Source: Deuterostichococcus epilithicus (Eukaryota; Chlorophyta; Trebouxiophyceae; Prasiolales; Stichococcaceae). Taken from it: a stretch of DNA of 64,000 bases. Made by a program: the position numbers and the translations under genes. The stretch covers positions 186,001 through 250,000 of the forward strand of contig JAVTLE010000015.1 of assembly GCA_033439295.1 (NCBI GenBank), given 5' to 3'. Of the stretch, positions 49,101-59,344 are shown in pieces. The notes under the pieces were generated by a model. The model was not told where the DNA came from. It ran no database searches and saw nothing but the letters and a program-made list of their open reading frames with translations. Each line of letters starts with the position of its first letter. Positions within the stretch are counted from its first letter, which is position 1.

Positions 49101-49171
49101 CGTGTGGAGTCGAAGCTCCAGCTGCGCCAGGCAAGGCGGGTGAAGGCCCACAGCCATCCGCGCAGTCGTGA
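36134..49171 (+). CDS. PWR: POWERDRESS/NCoR-like SANT-domain corepressor
   Basis: Large chromatin scaffold that in plants partners HDA9 and in animals (NCoR/SMRT) HDAC3. At least 20 exons, several with matching phase: 36360-36582 (WERGGPGPRNWFPGG), 36851-37962 (Pro/Ser-rich with KRRRLGWGQGLARLR, the plant PWR signature, then KLELMTTIEQ), 38177-38761 (VDADLSSIETELAAL), 39045-39239, 39745-39904, 40164-40321, and 40594-40761 plus 41148-41282. The last pair forms SANT1: NRNALVADP...WTPAEKRIFLDKFLQFPK, then DFVRIAQHLDRRTPGDCVQFYY. SANT2 is 42690-42812 (EAAFLEGVRVHGRDAKLIARD). SANT3 is split between 44384-44899 (SYWSIEEKESFLDIFK) and 45166 on (GRDWDRLAAAVPGKT...KNYYQNYK). Gln-rich tracts occur in exons near 44.7 and 46.1 kb. 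The last exon (47888-49171) is Ala/Pro-rich and ends AQS. Exon 1 and the region 45.4-47.6 kb are less certain. Confidence 0.85.
39234..39352 (+). repeat. Tandem duplication at an exon-intron border in the PWR-like gene
   Basis: The exon end CCAG plus donor GTGCGCGC and the next ~45 bases occur twice (39236 and 39303), about 66 bases apart, with several substitutions. Both copies keep an AG/GTGCGCGC junction. Confidence 0.65.
39412..39466 (+). repeat. Short intronic tandem repeat
   Basis: GCTGTTTTTGTTGG followed by TGTCTGAGA occurs twice in a row with one small length difference. Confidence 0.6.
44268..44383 (+). repeat. Tandem duplication ending at a splice acceptor in the PWR-like gene
   Basis: Two units of about 57 bases (GTCAGATCAC...AGGCTGCAATCTG...CTGTGGCGC) run up to the acceptor of the exon at 44384. 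Only the second ends in a CAG acceptor; the first ends GCTC. Confidence 0.65.
44702..44755 (+). repeat. (CAG)n microsatellite encoding poly-Gln
   Basis: About 18 uninterrupted CAG units in frame inside the PWR-like coding exon. The tract sits between a Gly-rich segment and the third SANT domain. Confidence 0.9.
46046..46122 (+). repeat. (CAG)n microsatellite encoding poly-Gln
   Basis: About 25 CAG units in an exon of the PWR-like gene, flanked by HHH and AAYAAQQQ. Purity suggests that length may vary between strains. Confidence 0.9.
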
Positions 49172-50666
49172 TCCAGGAATGCCTGAGCCCGGCAGATGAT
49201 GTGGGCCTGGGGTCGACCGCTAGCATTACTGCCGGAGCGTTGTCGAGTGCATGTGGCTGATTGGCAGGCGGCGCCTGATGTGCATGTCTCCGTTGGCCAA
49301 CAAGGTTGCCCTTACGTGTGGCGCATCCTTGTGACCAACCGCTGAGATTTGTCAGGCTCACAGAAAGCAGGCTTCAGAGCTGAACGTGACCTCTCAACTG
49401 CTGCATCCCGGCTAGATAGGTGTTCTGCATCGACCTGGCTGCGGTTGATGACGGCAGTCCACCCGTGCCATAGCTGCACCACCTGGCCGTCCAGCACTGC
49501 GTGCGCGTCCGTGCCAGGGTCCGGGATGTCCAGCTTCGTGAGCACACCTGCACGGCAAAGTAGAGGTTCCGTGATCGGCCTGCATCAAGGCCAAACGGCC
49601 CAGTGTCGGCAGTGCTCCTGCGGTGCACGCGTAGTAGCCAGGCCGCTGCAGCCTGCCGGTCGACAATAAAGCTCAGTCACCGAGAGTCATGCCGGATATG
49701 TGGCCAAGCGCGCTTTCTCCTATACGAAGCATTTGCTCTCTGGAACCAGCAGCATGGCAGGGTCCACAAGCGACATTGCACGCAGGGTGCAACATCCGCT
49801 GGCTATCAATGCCTCTCGCTGGCTTACCGATGTCCGACTGCGTCAAGGCCGACGGCCCTGGGCCGCCCTGAGTGCTGTCTTCTTCGTACCTTCAGTGCGA
49901 GCAGCGTGTTCGAATCATCTGTATTGCCGAAAAAGACGGCAGCAGGGACGATATGCTTGCTGCAGAAATGGCGGGAAAAGCTGCGGGCAATCTGCCCAAG
50001 ACTGCCAACTACAGTCCTCGATAGAGGCGAACTCAGAGCGCGAGCGGGTGGATTGCACTCAAGCGGGGTCAGCCAGGCTTGGGACATATTCACAGAAAGC
50101 ATCTCAGCCAAGCAGGGTCGGGCTAACAGAAGGTGGGCTCTGTGCGAAAGGACAGCGGTCCACAGAAACCCGAGACACGGGCAGGGGGGTCACATCGAGG
50201 CGAACTCGAGCAGGCAATTGTATGCCGGCACCTATTGGCCATAAATCGTGACTTGAGAATGGGGAGTGCGATGAGCCGTGGCCGACAGCTCGGGCTTTGC
50301 GGTCTACCGCAATACAGGGTATTAGCAGAAGCGGCTGGGTGTGGTTGTTTCGAGGATGGCATAGGTGTTGTCACAATAAGGTCCCTAAGAAGCAATCTCA
50401 AACGTGCGCAATGTGCGACTTTGCAAGGAAATCATGTCCTGACCATGCGAGGGGCAAACGTTTGAGGTTGATATGATGGCAGCAGGCATGCCGACCGGCC
50501 ACACACAGCACTCGAAAGCCCCCGTGCCCAATACCGTCAGCTGCGAGGGACGCATCCCGCCGCAGCACGCACTGGGAGCTATGCGCTGGCGCCAAGCATG
50601 CTGACTGCACAGTCGTCAAATTGCGGCGCCGGCCAGCTTCCCACAGTCGGCGGGCCTCTCACCGCG
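49172..50666. other. Interval between convergent PWR-like and dynamin genes
   Basis: It holds the 3' ends of both genes and a stray dynamin exon copy (listed separately). Nothing else with a coding signature is visible. Confidence 0.5.
49400..49560 (-). pseudogene. Stray copy of a dynamin GTPase exon
   Basis: On the minus strand this reads VLTKLDIPDPGTDAHAVLDG followed by WHGWTAVINRSQVD, closely matching the dynamin exon at about 54712-54850 ([20 protein letters not shown], then [14 protein letters not shown]). It retains the G4 motif TKLD. Similarity seems to extend into the upstream intron flank, which points to a copy of genomic DNA and not of a spliced transcript. No neighbouring dynamin exon is seen beside it. 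It lies downstream of the dynamin stop, on the same strand. Confidence 0.7.
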
Positions 50667-53600
50667 TCAGTAGTTGGCCTCCGAGAGCTCCGCCTTGGCC
50701 TTCTCCAGCATCTGCAGTCGCGCAAACAGCTCCTCCCTGTGACGCAGAGGCACACGAGAGCGTCAGCTCCTGCTCTTGGACGTACACACGCTGACTGCGA
50801 CAGCTCTCGTTGCTGCCCGTTTCAACGCCTCGCGCAGCGCCAGCCGCGCTGTCATGCACCAAGGTGCGACCTGGTGACATGGTGCAACCATGATTACGCA
50901 AACAAAAGACGGCGAAGCAAGCCGGGAGGCGCTGCAGCGCGCAGCAGGAGGAGGCACAGCAGAGCGAGGCAGGACTGTATGTCCACCCCAAACTTAAGAA
51001 TTTGAAGACGGATGCTCCCTGAGACAAGACAAGGCGTCGCACCGCTTCTTGGCGACGGACTCGTCCTCGCCGAGCATGCGCTTCAGGCCGCCGTCCTCCT
51101 TGGCCGCCACCTCCTCGTGCAGCTTGTCCAGCAGCTTCTTCTTGGACTGCATCACCTGTCACGGGCGGCGGACGACGGCACGAGTCTCAGGCACGGGGGT
51201 CGAGACCCGCGATCACTGCTGTGCGCTGTTGCCAGCCACCACTGCATCACAGGCCCTTGACGGGGACGTGCACCGGCGGCAGAAGCAGCGGTACATGCGC
51301 GACTTGAATGTGCAAGGCAAGGCAGGGGGGTTGAGGCCCTCCAAAGAGGGGTAAGAGGGGGGTGGNAGGGACGGGCCAGGGGCGCGCGCACCAGGCAGTG
51401 CACGATGGCCTTTGGCAGCGTGTGCTTGAGCTGCCGCCGGACGTGCGTGATGTAGGCCGATGTGTGCGCCGCGATGGTACGCAGGTGCCTGTCCTCTTCG
51501 GGCCCATCGTTGATCATGTCCGCCATCGACCGCCCGTCCAGCGTCAGCGCCAGCCCCGTCTGTTCACGGGACGACAGCAGGAGTCAGGTGAGCAGCCGCT
51601 CGGACTGGCGGAGCATGCCAGTGGCAGAAGGTGCTTGCGAGATGCAGTGCCCGCACGCCGTCGCTGGCGCATTGCACAGAGGCGAAGACAGCATCGGGGC
51701 CTGCATACGACGCTGCTGCTGCCGCTGCAGCTAGAATGGGGTCTCACAGATCGAGGTGGTGCCTGCCAGGTGGTTGACTGCCAAGGATGATTGCTGCCAG
51801 CGGGTGTGGCCGAGGAAGGGTCGCAGGCACCACAGCGCAGGAGGAAGAGGCAATTGAAGGTACAGCTTGCTTCCCCTGGAGGACTCGGAGACTGCAGAGG
51901 GGGACTCACGTGGACCTCCTGCGACATCTCGTCGACGGCGTGCGTGGAGGCCAGGATCTCGCGGAACACCTCTGCCGTCAGGTAGGACCGCTCCATCTCC
52001 ACCATCTGGCCCACCATGTCGCGCGCCTCCTCCTTCATCTGTGACGTCAGGACCGAGCAGTTCATACTTGCACTTCACATGCCTGAGGCACAAGTTTCTG
52101 GCGACATCATGTGGGGTGCCGCCTCCTTCAGTTGTTCAGGCGGCGATGCTGCACACCTCGCGTCAGCCAGTGCGGTCCGCAGACAGGGATAGCTGCCTGG
52201 GACAGCCGTGCGGTGCAGTTTCGAACTGGGTAGTGGCTCCTGTTGCAGCTGCCATGCTGGGTGTTGTCGAGCAGGCCCCTGCTGCCGCCGCCTGAATAGG
52301 CGCAACCCCGCATTCGCAGCCTCAGACCCCAGCACGCCGCAGCTGCCCCCCCCGGCCGCCCTTATCCCTTCGTCCGCCCGTATCGCCGTGCGGGTCGGGC
52401 GGCGCGAGCGGCCAGCAGTGCACCTTCTCGAGGGAGGCGGCGGCCACAGTGGCAATCTCCCGCTTCAGCACGATGTACCGCTGCAGCTGGGAGCACTCCT
52501 GCCCGTTGAGCACCATGCCTACGATCTGGCGCAGGATCGCGTGCACCTCCTCCACTGCCTGGTCGCCGGGGCCCTGCAGTGCGATGTTTTCAAGGTTTAG
52601 CACCAAAACTTGTGTGGTCTGAGATGTTGTACAGAGGGCGGTGCACCTCCTCCAACGCCTGGTGTCAGGGTTTAGAGCTGGCGGGGTCGGCCTTTTTGGC
52701 CCTGCAGTGGCACACTCCATTGTGAAGGAAGACGGAATTTGTGGAGGAAAGGCGAATCATCATGAAGTAGCGCTGCGCGGCCGGGCGCTGCAGGTAGCCG
52801 GCGGCGGGGCCGAGTGTTATGAGACCGGAGTTGAGTGCCCTGCAAGATGCGGGAGAGGGACGGCGCGCTGACAACATGAAACCGCCGCTTGAGGCGCACG
52901 CGCGAGCAGGCGCAAGGTGGGTCAAGCTCGCAAGGCAGGCGGGTGACAGGCAGCCGCGGCTGAATCTGGTACCGTGATACATATCCAGCAATCCCAGAGC
53001 GCGATTTATCCTGACGTCTGGGCATAATACCCTGGTGTGCGCATTGGTGGCATTGGCAGCATCTTCGACGGCTAAGGGCTGCAGTCCAAGCCCTCGGACT
53101 GCGGCCCTTACCCTCAGACCCAGCAGCCAAAGCCCGCAATGCGCAGCTGCAGCAGCGCATGTCCAGCTGCTGATCGTGCAGAGGAGGCTCTCAGAGCACA
53201 GGACCGGAGCATCTGATCAGGGTCGGTTCGAAAGCAGACCCAGAATATCCGGTGCCGACCACATTTCCTATGCTGCGCACCTTGAACAGGATGAGGCACT
53301 CCTGCAGCAGGCGGCGGTAACCCATCTCGGGCGCCACCAAGTGCGGCTGGTAGCCGTCCGCCTCGCTGATCACGCGGTCCACCTGCCAGGAGAGTGGAGT
53401 CGTCAGTGAACCCCTTCTCCTGGTGCTGACCGCCACTGGCTAAGTTACAGGCGCGCAGACAAAGCAACTTCATGAGCACGCCCTCACGATTTAGCAGGGC
53501 ACACAACAGCGCGAGGCATTATTGTAAGGAGCATGTCAGCCCTCCCTTGAGTACAGCACAACCATGAAGCAGGAGCAGGGAGCTGGCGGGACGCGCTCAC

Positions 53601-56432
53601 GTTGGAGCTCTCCAGCAGCTGCGCAAAGCTGAGGGCCTTGATGGACTGAGTCAGGCGTGTCTCAAACACCTGCAGTATCCGCTCGCCGCCTGCGCGCAGC
53701 ACAGTGTCGAAGCTCGAGCCGGGAAAATCTCGTGCAGCTGTGCGGCTCAAGGCGCAGAACGAGCGCAGCCTCCCGGTCGACACAGCAGCCGGGCGTGGAG
53801 CTTTGCAAGTGCTGCGCACAGTCACTCGTCGCGGCCCAGGCAAGCTGGCCGGAGGCCTGCCACGCACACATGCCCAGACTCAGCCGCAGAACTCACCGCC
53901 CTTGCCGCCGTCGATGGCCTTTGTGAAGGCGTCCTCGAACTGGCGGCACAGCTGGAGGATGAGGTGGATCATGCCGCCGCGCGTCGCGATGACCTGGCCG
54001 CCCATCGCATCCACCTCCTTCCGCACCGAGATGATGCTGCAGGGTGGGAGGGACAAGTATTGTGCCGTCAGCTGCGCAGAGACGGCAGGGGGGCAGGCCG
54101 GCACGAGAGGCCGGGCGCATGGGCAGGGGGCGGCACAGGGGTGGCAGTGGCGGTGATATGGCAGTCTGACAGGACGTGACGCAGCGACGGCAAGAGGTGG
54201 TCCTTCGAGCGCCGTCCAGCTGGATGCGCCCTGCCATACATGGCGCGTGACCGTGGAGGCGCAGATAAGCATTTCTTTGTCTTTTGGCATTTTTCACAAG
54301 AGGCGCACCCATTGTCGATGGAGGAGGTGATGACGGGCAGCTGCTGCTGGATGGCCCGCACCAGCTGCGTGCTGAGCTTGTTGGAAAGGAAGTCCGTGCC
54401 GATGTTGCGGCAGCCCGCGTACGCCGGGTTGGACTGGAAGAACTGCATCTCGTTGGACCGGGCCGCCTGCGTTTGAAACGACACTTTCAGAGATGCCATG
54501 TTCGAGGTGGACGTAGTCGCTGGAAGAAGTTGCTGCTGCACATCACGTCTGGCCTACGTCTGGCCTATGTGTTCTGCATCAACGGCGCGTGTCGAGAGGA
54601 GCCACATCGCGCTGGAGCGGCACCGGCCTTTGGAAGGAGGCCATTGCGCGGCCTGAAATCCACGCCGCCAGCGGCCGCAGCCACACTAAACTCTAAACCC
54701 ACCCACCTCCATGGACAGGTTGTCGTTGATGTCCTTCTGGCCGCGGTTGACGACGGCGATCCAGCCGTGCTTGAGCCGCACGGACTGGCCGTCCAGCACC
54801 GCGCGCGCGTCCGTGCCCTTGTCCATGATGTCCAGCTTCGTCAGCACGCCTGCGCCGTGGTTGAGAGTAGTAGTTCAAGAGGATGTTTTGGTCCATGGTG
54901 TTTCATCAACTCCCGGATGCAGCGGGAAGGGATTGATCGAGGCTGCTCTGCGGTGCTGCTGCTCAGGTGTCTGCCAAGGCCTCGGGGTGCACCTGCCTTG
55001 CGGCCATGGGCTTGCATTTTCGCAGAGAGTCAGTGCTGATCAAGGACCCATGGTGACCTATGGTGACGGCCTTGCTAGATGGCGCAGCAAACCAGACACC
55101 CTGCAGCAGGGGACGCTCTGAAGCTCACCGATTGTGCGCTCGCCAGCAGGGTCCACCTCCCGCGCCAGGTGCAGCGCGTCCGACGTCGCCAAATCGGCGT
55201 TCGCCGGGGTGACCGCAAGAATGATGGCGTTGTCGCCCTGTTGGAACAACGTGGCAGCTACTCATGGCAGCCTGAGGCGCACAGGCAGGCAACAGGCCGC
55301 AGCGCCAGCAGTAGTGCCCTCCATCATCACTGGAACAGCAATGAGTCGGCTCGGCGAGTGCAGGCTCTCTGGTCGCTTGCTGGCATGCATGCTAGCCCAC
55401 CTTGATGTAGGTGCGCGCCATGTTTTCGAGGTCCTGCACGATGGACTTCGGCTGCCCGTCGATGGGCACCTTCGTCAGCCCTGCCGCAGACATCAGCTAA
55501 CACTTACTCGTCTGGGTAAGGCTGGCGCCTGCAAGCTGCTGCATTGGTCGACGGATCCGCCATGCAACATGGCGTCAAGGGTGGCGGCCTACCTGGCATA
55601 TCCACCATCGTCAGGTTGGGGACCTTCGGTGAGTAGATCGCCAGCTGGATGGGATCCGGCGACACCGGCTTCCGCACCTTGGACAGGTGCCGAATGGTCT
55701 CCTCCTCAATCTCCTTGCGGATTGCCGCTGCAAGTAGCGACAGTGTTGAACTTTCTAAACCAGCTTGCGACCTGCAGCAATGGCCTCTGCAGGAGCATGG
55801 ACCTCGCAAGTGTGGAGCGTCAATAACGACAGAAACAGAGCAGGGTGCCCACAAACACGCACTCACCGAACTCGACAAACTTCCGTGGTCCCGCGTGCAG
55901 GAACTCGCCGTACGGCACTGCATCAGGGTCCTCGACATGCACCAGCTGCAGCACCAGCGGCCGCTTGGTCACGATGCCCGTGCCTCGGGGCAGGAAGTCG
56001 GTGCCCACCACCGCCTCCAGCACCGAGGATTTGCCAGAACTCTGCATACAGAGGAGGTAGAAGCATCAGGCACTGGAGACCGGTCAATCTCGGCCTGTCG
56101 AGTGCAACGTCTGGTGATGAGAACAGTCATACCAGACAGATATCGCAATGCCTTCAGCCGGGGGCCCCACGGTGCCGGCAGTCAAGCAGTCTCCGTGATG
56201 CTGCTGCAGAGAACTTGACTAATGAAAGCAGTCACGGCCGTCAGAACGCATGGGACCACTGGCTCACCTGCCCTCCAATAACCACGATGGATGGCAGCAA
56301 GTTCCACAGCGAGGGCATCCCTCCTGAACCATCTGAAGCGGCATTGTCTCCGATGTTTCCAGCTGCTCTCTGGAGTCTGTTGACCAGCTGCACAACACCC
56401 CCGAACGTGTTTTCTGTCCGCGTGGTGGCCAT
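50667..56432 (-). CDS. DRP1: Dynamin-related GTPase, DRP1 (phragmoplastin) type
   Basis: Large membrane-remodelling GTPase; plant DRP1 acts at the cell plate and in endocytosis. Start at 56432 ([14 protein letters not shown]). N-terminal helix [15 protein letters not shown]-loop GGQ/SSGKSS across an intron; switch [16 protein letters not shown] (about 55990); G3 is DMPG (usually DLPG, about 55600); [12 protein letters not shown] (about 55460); [14 protein letters not shown] (about 55200); G4 [12 protein letters not shown] (about 54830); NRGQKDI (about 54740). Stalk exons: [19 protein letters not shown] (about 54420), [12 protein letters not shown] (about 54020), [17 protein letters not shown] (about 53670), [13 protein letters not shown] (about 53300), [20 protein letters not shown] (about 52540), [14 protein letters not shown] (about 51990). 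GED exons: [12 protein letters not shown] (about 51500), [18 protein letters not shown] (about 51130), and a last exon ending KAELSEANY at TGA 50669-50667. No PH or Pro-rich domain, as in DRP1. Confidence 0.9.
52538..52712 (-). repeat. Dynamin exon end and decayed copy
   Basis: GTGCACCTCCTCCACTGCCTGG and the following GGCCCTGCAG (about 52539-52582, plus strand) recur at about 52640-52712 as GTGCACCTCCTCCAACGCCTGG ... GGCCCTGCAG, with an insertion containing AGGGTTTAG. The copy lies in the upstream intron. Confidence 0.6.
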
Positions 56433-57834
56433 GGCGGCCGCTGCCCGCCGGCCTTGGCAGCGACTGGTGCCTCCTGAGCTGCTGCAACCAAGTCAACACA
56501 AGACGATCGCAGATCTAGTTGAAAGTGACTGGCTGACAACTCGCAGACGGTGGCCGGTCAGGCCTGCAGCTCCTTGAGGCGATGTCACAAAGCTGGGTTG
56601 TTACTGTCACCGCACTCGTTTCTTGCAGACATCCGGCGCGCATCAGCTCATTCTCTGCGACCGTGTGTTGCGGGGGGCTGCGAAGTGATGGACGCAGCAG
56701 TGAATTGCCATCCACCTTCCATCTGCTTCCAGTGCTGCCATGTAGCCTGGAGTCCTCCAGCAAACCTCCTGGAGTGCCTCTCCGCATTTGCAGCTCCCTT
56801 GTCACTGTGCACATTGCTGCAGGTGTCGCCCACATCGCCTCTCTCACAGCTACGCCTGATCCAGCGACAAGCAGCCTGCCGGAATCGACTCGAGCCATGA
56901 TGTGAGTTCGGCAAACTTGCGGCTGTTCTGACTTTTGTTCCAGGTGCATATCATCTGTGATTTGCTGGAATTGCTTTTGATCCTGACCATGTGTGCTCGT
57001 CGCAGCTACGACGTAAACTCGGTGCTGTTCCGGTCATTCCTTGCGGCTGGCGGCGCCGGCGGCAATGCACCTGCTCCCAAGTGAGTGAGCTGAGTGCCTG
57101 CAATTTTTACAGGCATCTCGCTCTGCATGTAGTCCGACTGATACTGTGGCACCAGTCTGTGTGAGTTGGTGCGCTAGTGTGAGCAGCGTGTTGAACAACT
57201 TGGCGATGGCTGGGTGCAGGAACTCCAACAGGAAGGGTGCCGGCGAGAAGGCATCGGCAAACAAGCCGACCATGGTGGATTGAGCGGAGAGCGCCAGCGG
57301 CAGCCAAGGACTTTTCATGAGTGCCGCTGCAGCCACTGCGCGATGGTTGCAGCCAGCGGCAGCGGCAGCCGGGGTTGCCTCTTGCTGTCCGAACGTCCAT
57401 CTTATCCACACCTGGGTTTTGGGTTGCGCTTCAGCTTGCTACACATGGTTTTGATGCATTGGTCGAGAGTGAGCCCTTGAAACCTGCTGACACAGGAGGG
57501 GGTGCTGATCTAAGCCGCGCCCACCGCATTGTCACTATCACAGGCAGCAGCAGCAGCAGCAGCACAAGGGCGATCTGCCTTCCCTGCCTCGGCGAGACTC
57601 GTTCAGGAAAAGAAAACGGCAAAGGCGGCTGCCATGCACGCTCGCTGGGCAATGCGTCAAGTCATTGCGGGCGGTGGCAAGGACTAGTGGAGCCGACAGC
57701 TAGATACGATAAGGGTCTGCCTCAGCTTACAGCAGGAGAAACCATCGGGCAGCAGAAGCTGAAACGAACCACAGGCCACACAGCATGATGCACCCTGCCG
57801 ATCATGCTTTCCAGCGCCTCCAGCGTCGAGCCTC
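56433..57834. other. Interval between dynamin start and eL21 stop
   Basis: The promoter side of the dynamin gene. A TGTAA on the minus strand near 57724, about 110 bases past the eL21 stop, is a candidate polyadenylation signal. One possible plus-strand exon is listed separately. Confidence 0.45.
57006..57083 (+). other. Possible orphan terminal exon on the plus strand
   Basis: After CGTCGCAG the plus strand reads YDVNSVLFRSFLAAGG then AGGNAPAPK and TGA. Composition is protein-like and an acceptor precedes it, but I cannot find partner exons upstream and do not recognise a family. It could be a remnant or chance. Confidence 0.2.
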
Positions 57835-59344
57835 TCAGTTCTTGAGGCCCTCCTGCGGCAGAAGGACAAGGGACCGTCAGCTTCGAGTTCACAAGCAAAG
57901 CAAGCACGCTACTGCGGACAGCAGCACGGACAGACAGACTCGGATGCAATACCAGTGATGCTGCAGAGGGCAGGTGGCAAGGGAAGGCCTGCAGGAGGAG
58001 GCACGGGAGCAGGCGGACGGTTCGTGTCTGCAACTCGCCTTGAGGATATCGTATGGGATGGGCGTGATGGTCTCCAGCTTTGCGTTGCTGAGCGTGAAGC
58101 CGTTGCGCGGGCCAGCGACCGGCCGCTTCTGGGGGCCCGCAGACTCTGCACGATAAATTCGTCAAGTCACGACCAGTACATGCCACCCCTAGACTTCAAA
58201 CTCGAAAAGCAACTTAGCGTTCAACACTGCTTTGCATACAACACATCTGCCAACAAACCAACCGCCGCATAGCTCACAGCCACCATGAGCGGCATGGGTC
58301 ATGCAGAACATCTGCGGCGGGACACTCACCGCCCTTGACCTTGGCCTCGTGCTTGAACTCGTCGTTGGCCTTCACGCGGCGCAGGAACTCCTCCTTGCAG
58401 CGCGACGGGTGCACGTGCTCAATGCGCACGTGGATGCGCTTGGGGATGATGCGGCCGTTCACCTGTGCCACAGCCAGCGTGCCACGGTCGACATAGAAGA
58501 CTAGCAGAGATGCGCCAAGTGGCAGGTAGTTGCGGGCAGCGGTATGACATGCCGGCTGCTGATTCTGCAGCGGCCTCAGCTCAGGCGGCCCCAGCCTGGG
58601 CGGCCCCTCACGAGCAGTGCATTGGGAACACATATCTTGCGCCGGCGCGCTGTCGACCTCAATGACCTCTTGCCCAGCGGGAAAATAAAGCAACTGCAGC
58701 CATTGCAAAACCTCCTGTCCCCCCCCACCTGCTTGTTGACCTCGACGCCGATGGACCGCTTCGTCACGTTCCACACCACGCCGGTCTTGCCGTGGTAGTA
58801 CTTGTGCGGCATGCCCTGCAGTGAAACCATGGCCACGTTGACGCTCCACGCCCACAGGCTCACTGCCGCAAGGGGTCGCCGTCTTGCTGCGCGTTTCGCG
58901 GCGCGGCGCTCCCATGCATTCAGCCAACCCTGCCGCGCCGCAAGTCGAAGGGCATCGCCGCAGCGGGGAGCCGCGTCGAGGTCCGTATCGCGTGCCCCAG
59001 GCTCGCGAAACAGCCAGCTGTGTAATGTTCGCTTTGACTGCAGCGAGCCGCTGCTGCCGTGGCGCCCGGTGGCCCCCTGGTGCAGCTTCACCAAGCGTCG
59101 TCCTCGGCAACGCTGTCCTGCCACCGCATCAGCCCCGCAGCAGCCCAGCAGGAGCAAGGCTCACCACTCACGGGTCAAAACGCCAGTCGCCCACCTTGTG
59201 CACGGCACCGTTGACCTTGATGTCAACATAGTCGCCGAGGCGGAAAGAGCGCAGGTAGGTGGTGAGGTTGATGTATCCCTTCTGGCGGAAGCCCCGCGAG
59301 AAGGTGTCACGCGTGCGGGACCGCAGTCCGTGGCCGGCCGGCAT
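57835..59344 (-). CDS. RPL21: 60S ribosomal protein L21 (eL21)
   Basis: Structural protein of the large cytosolic ribosomal subunit. Five exons splice cleanly: 59344-59195 ([19 protein letters not shown] ... [11 protein letters not shown], 50 codons), about 58815-58726 ([19 protein letters not shown]...EVNKQ), about 58465-58333 ([20 protein letters not shown]...VKANDEF), about 58144-58038 ([11 protein letters not shown]...[13 protein letters not shown]) and 57852-57835 (EGLKN, TGA). Total is about 166 residues, close to the usual 160. The donor of intron 4 is GC (AAG/GCGAGT): joining to the last exon with its stop requires it. Confidence 0.93.

Noticed and set aside
47668-49134. Very long minus-strand open frame (488 codons), Ala/Ser-rich
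   Set aside because: It is the antisense shadow of the GC-rich Ala/Pro-rich last exon of the PWR-like gene; the plus strand has the splice context and continuity with conserved exons.
58616-58680. Possible echo of an eL21 exon (EVIEVD against IGVEVN)
   Set aside because: Only a short and weak resemblance; cannot be told from chance by eye.
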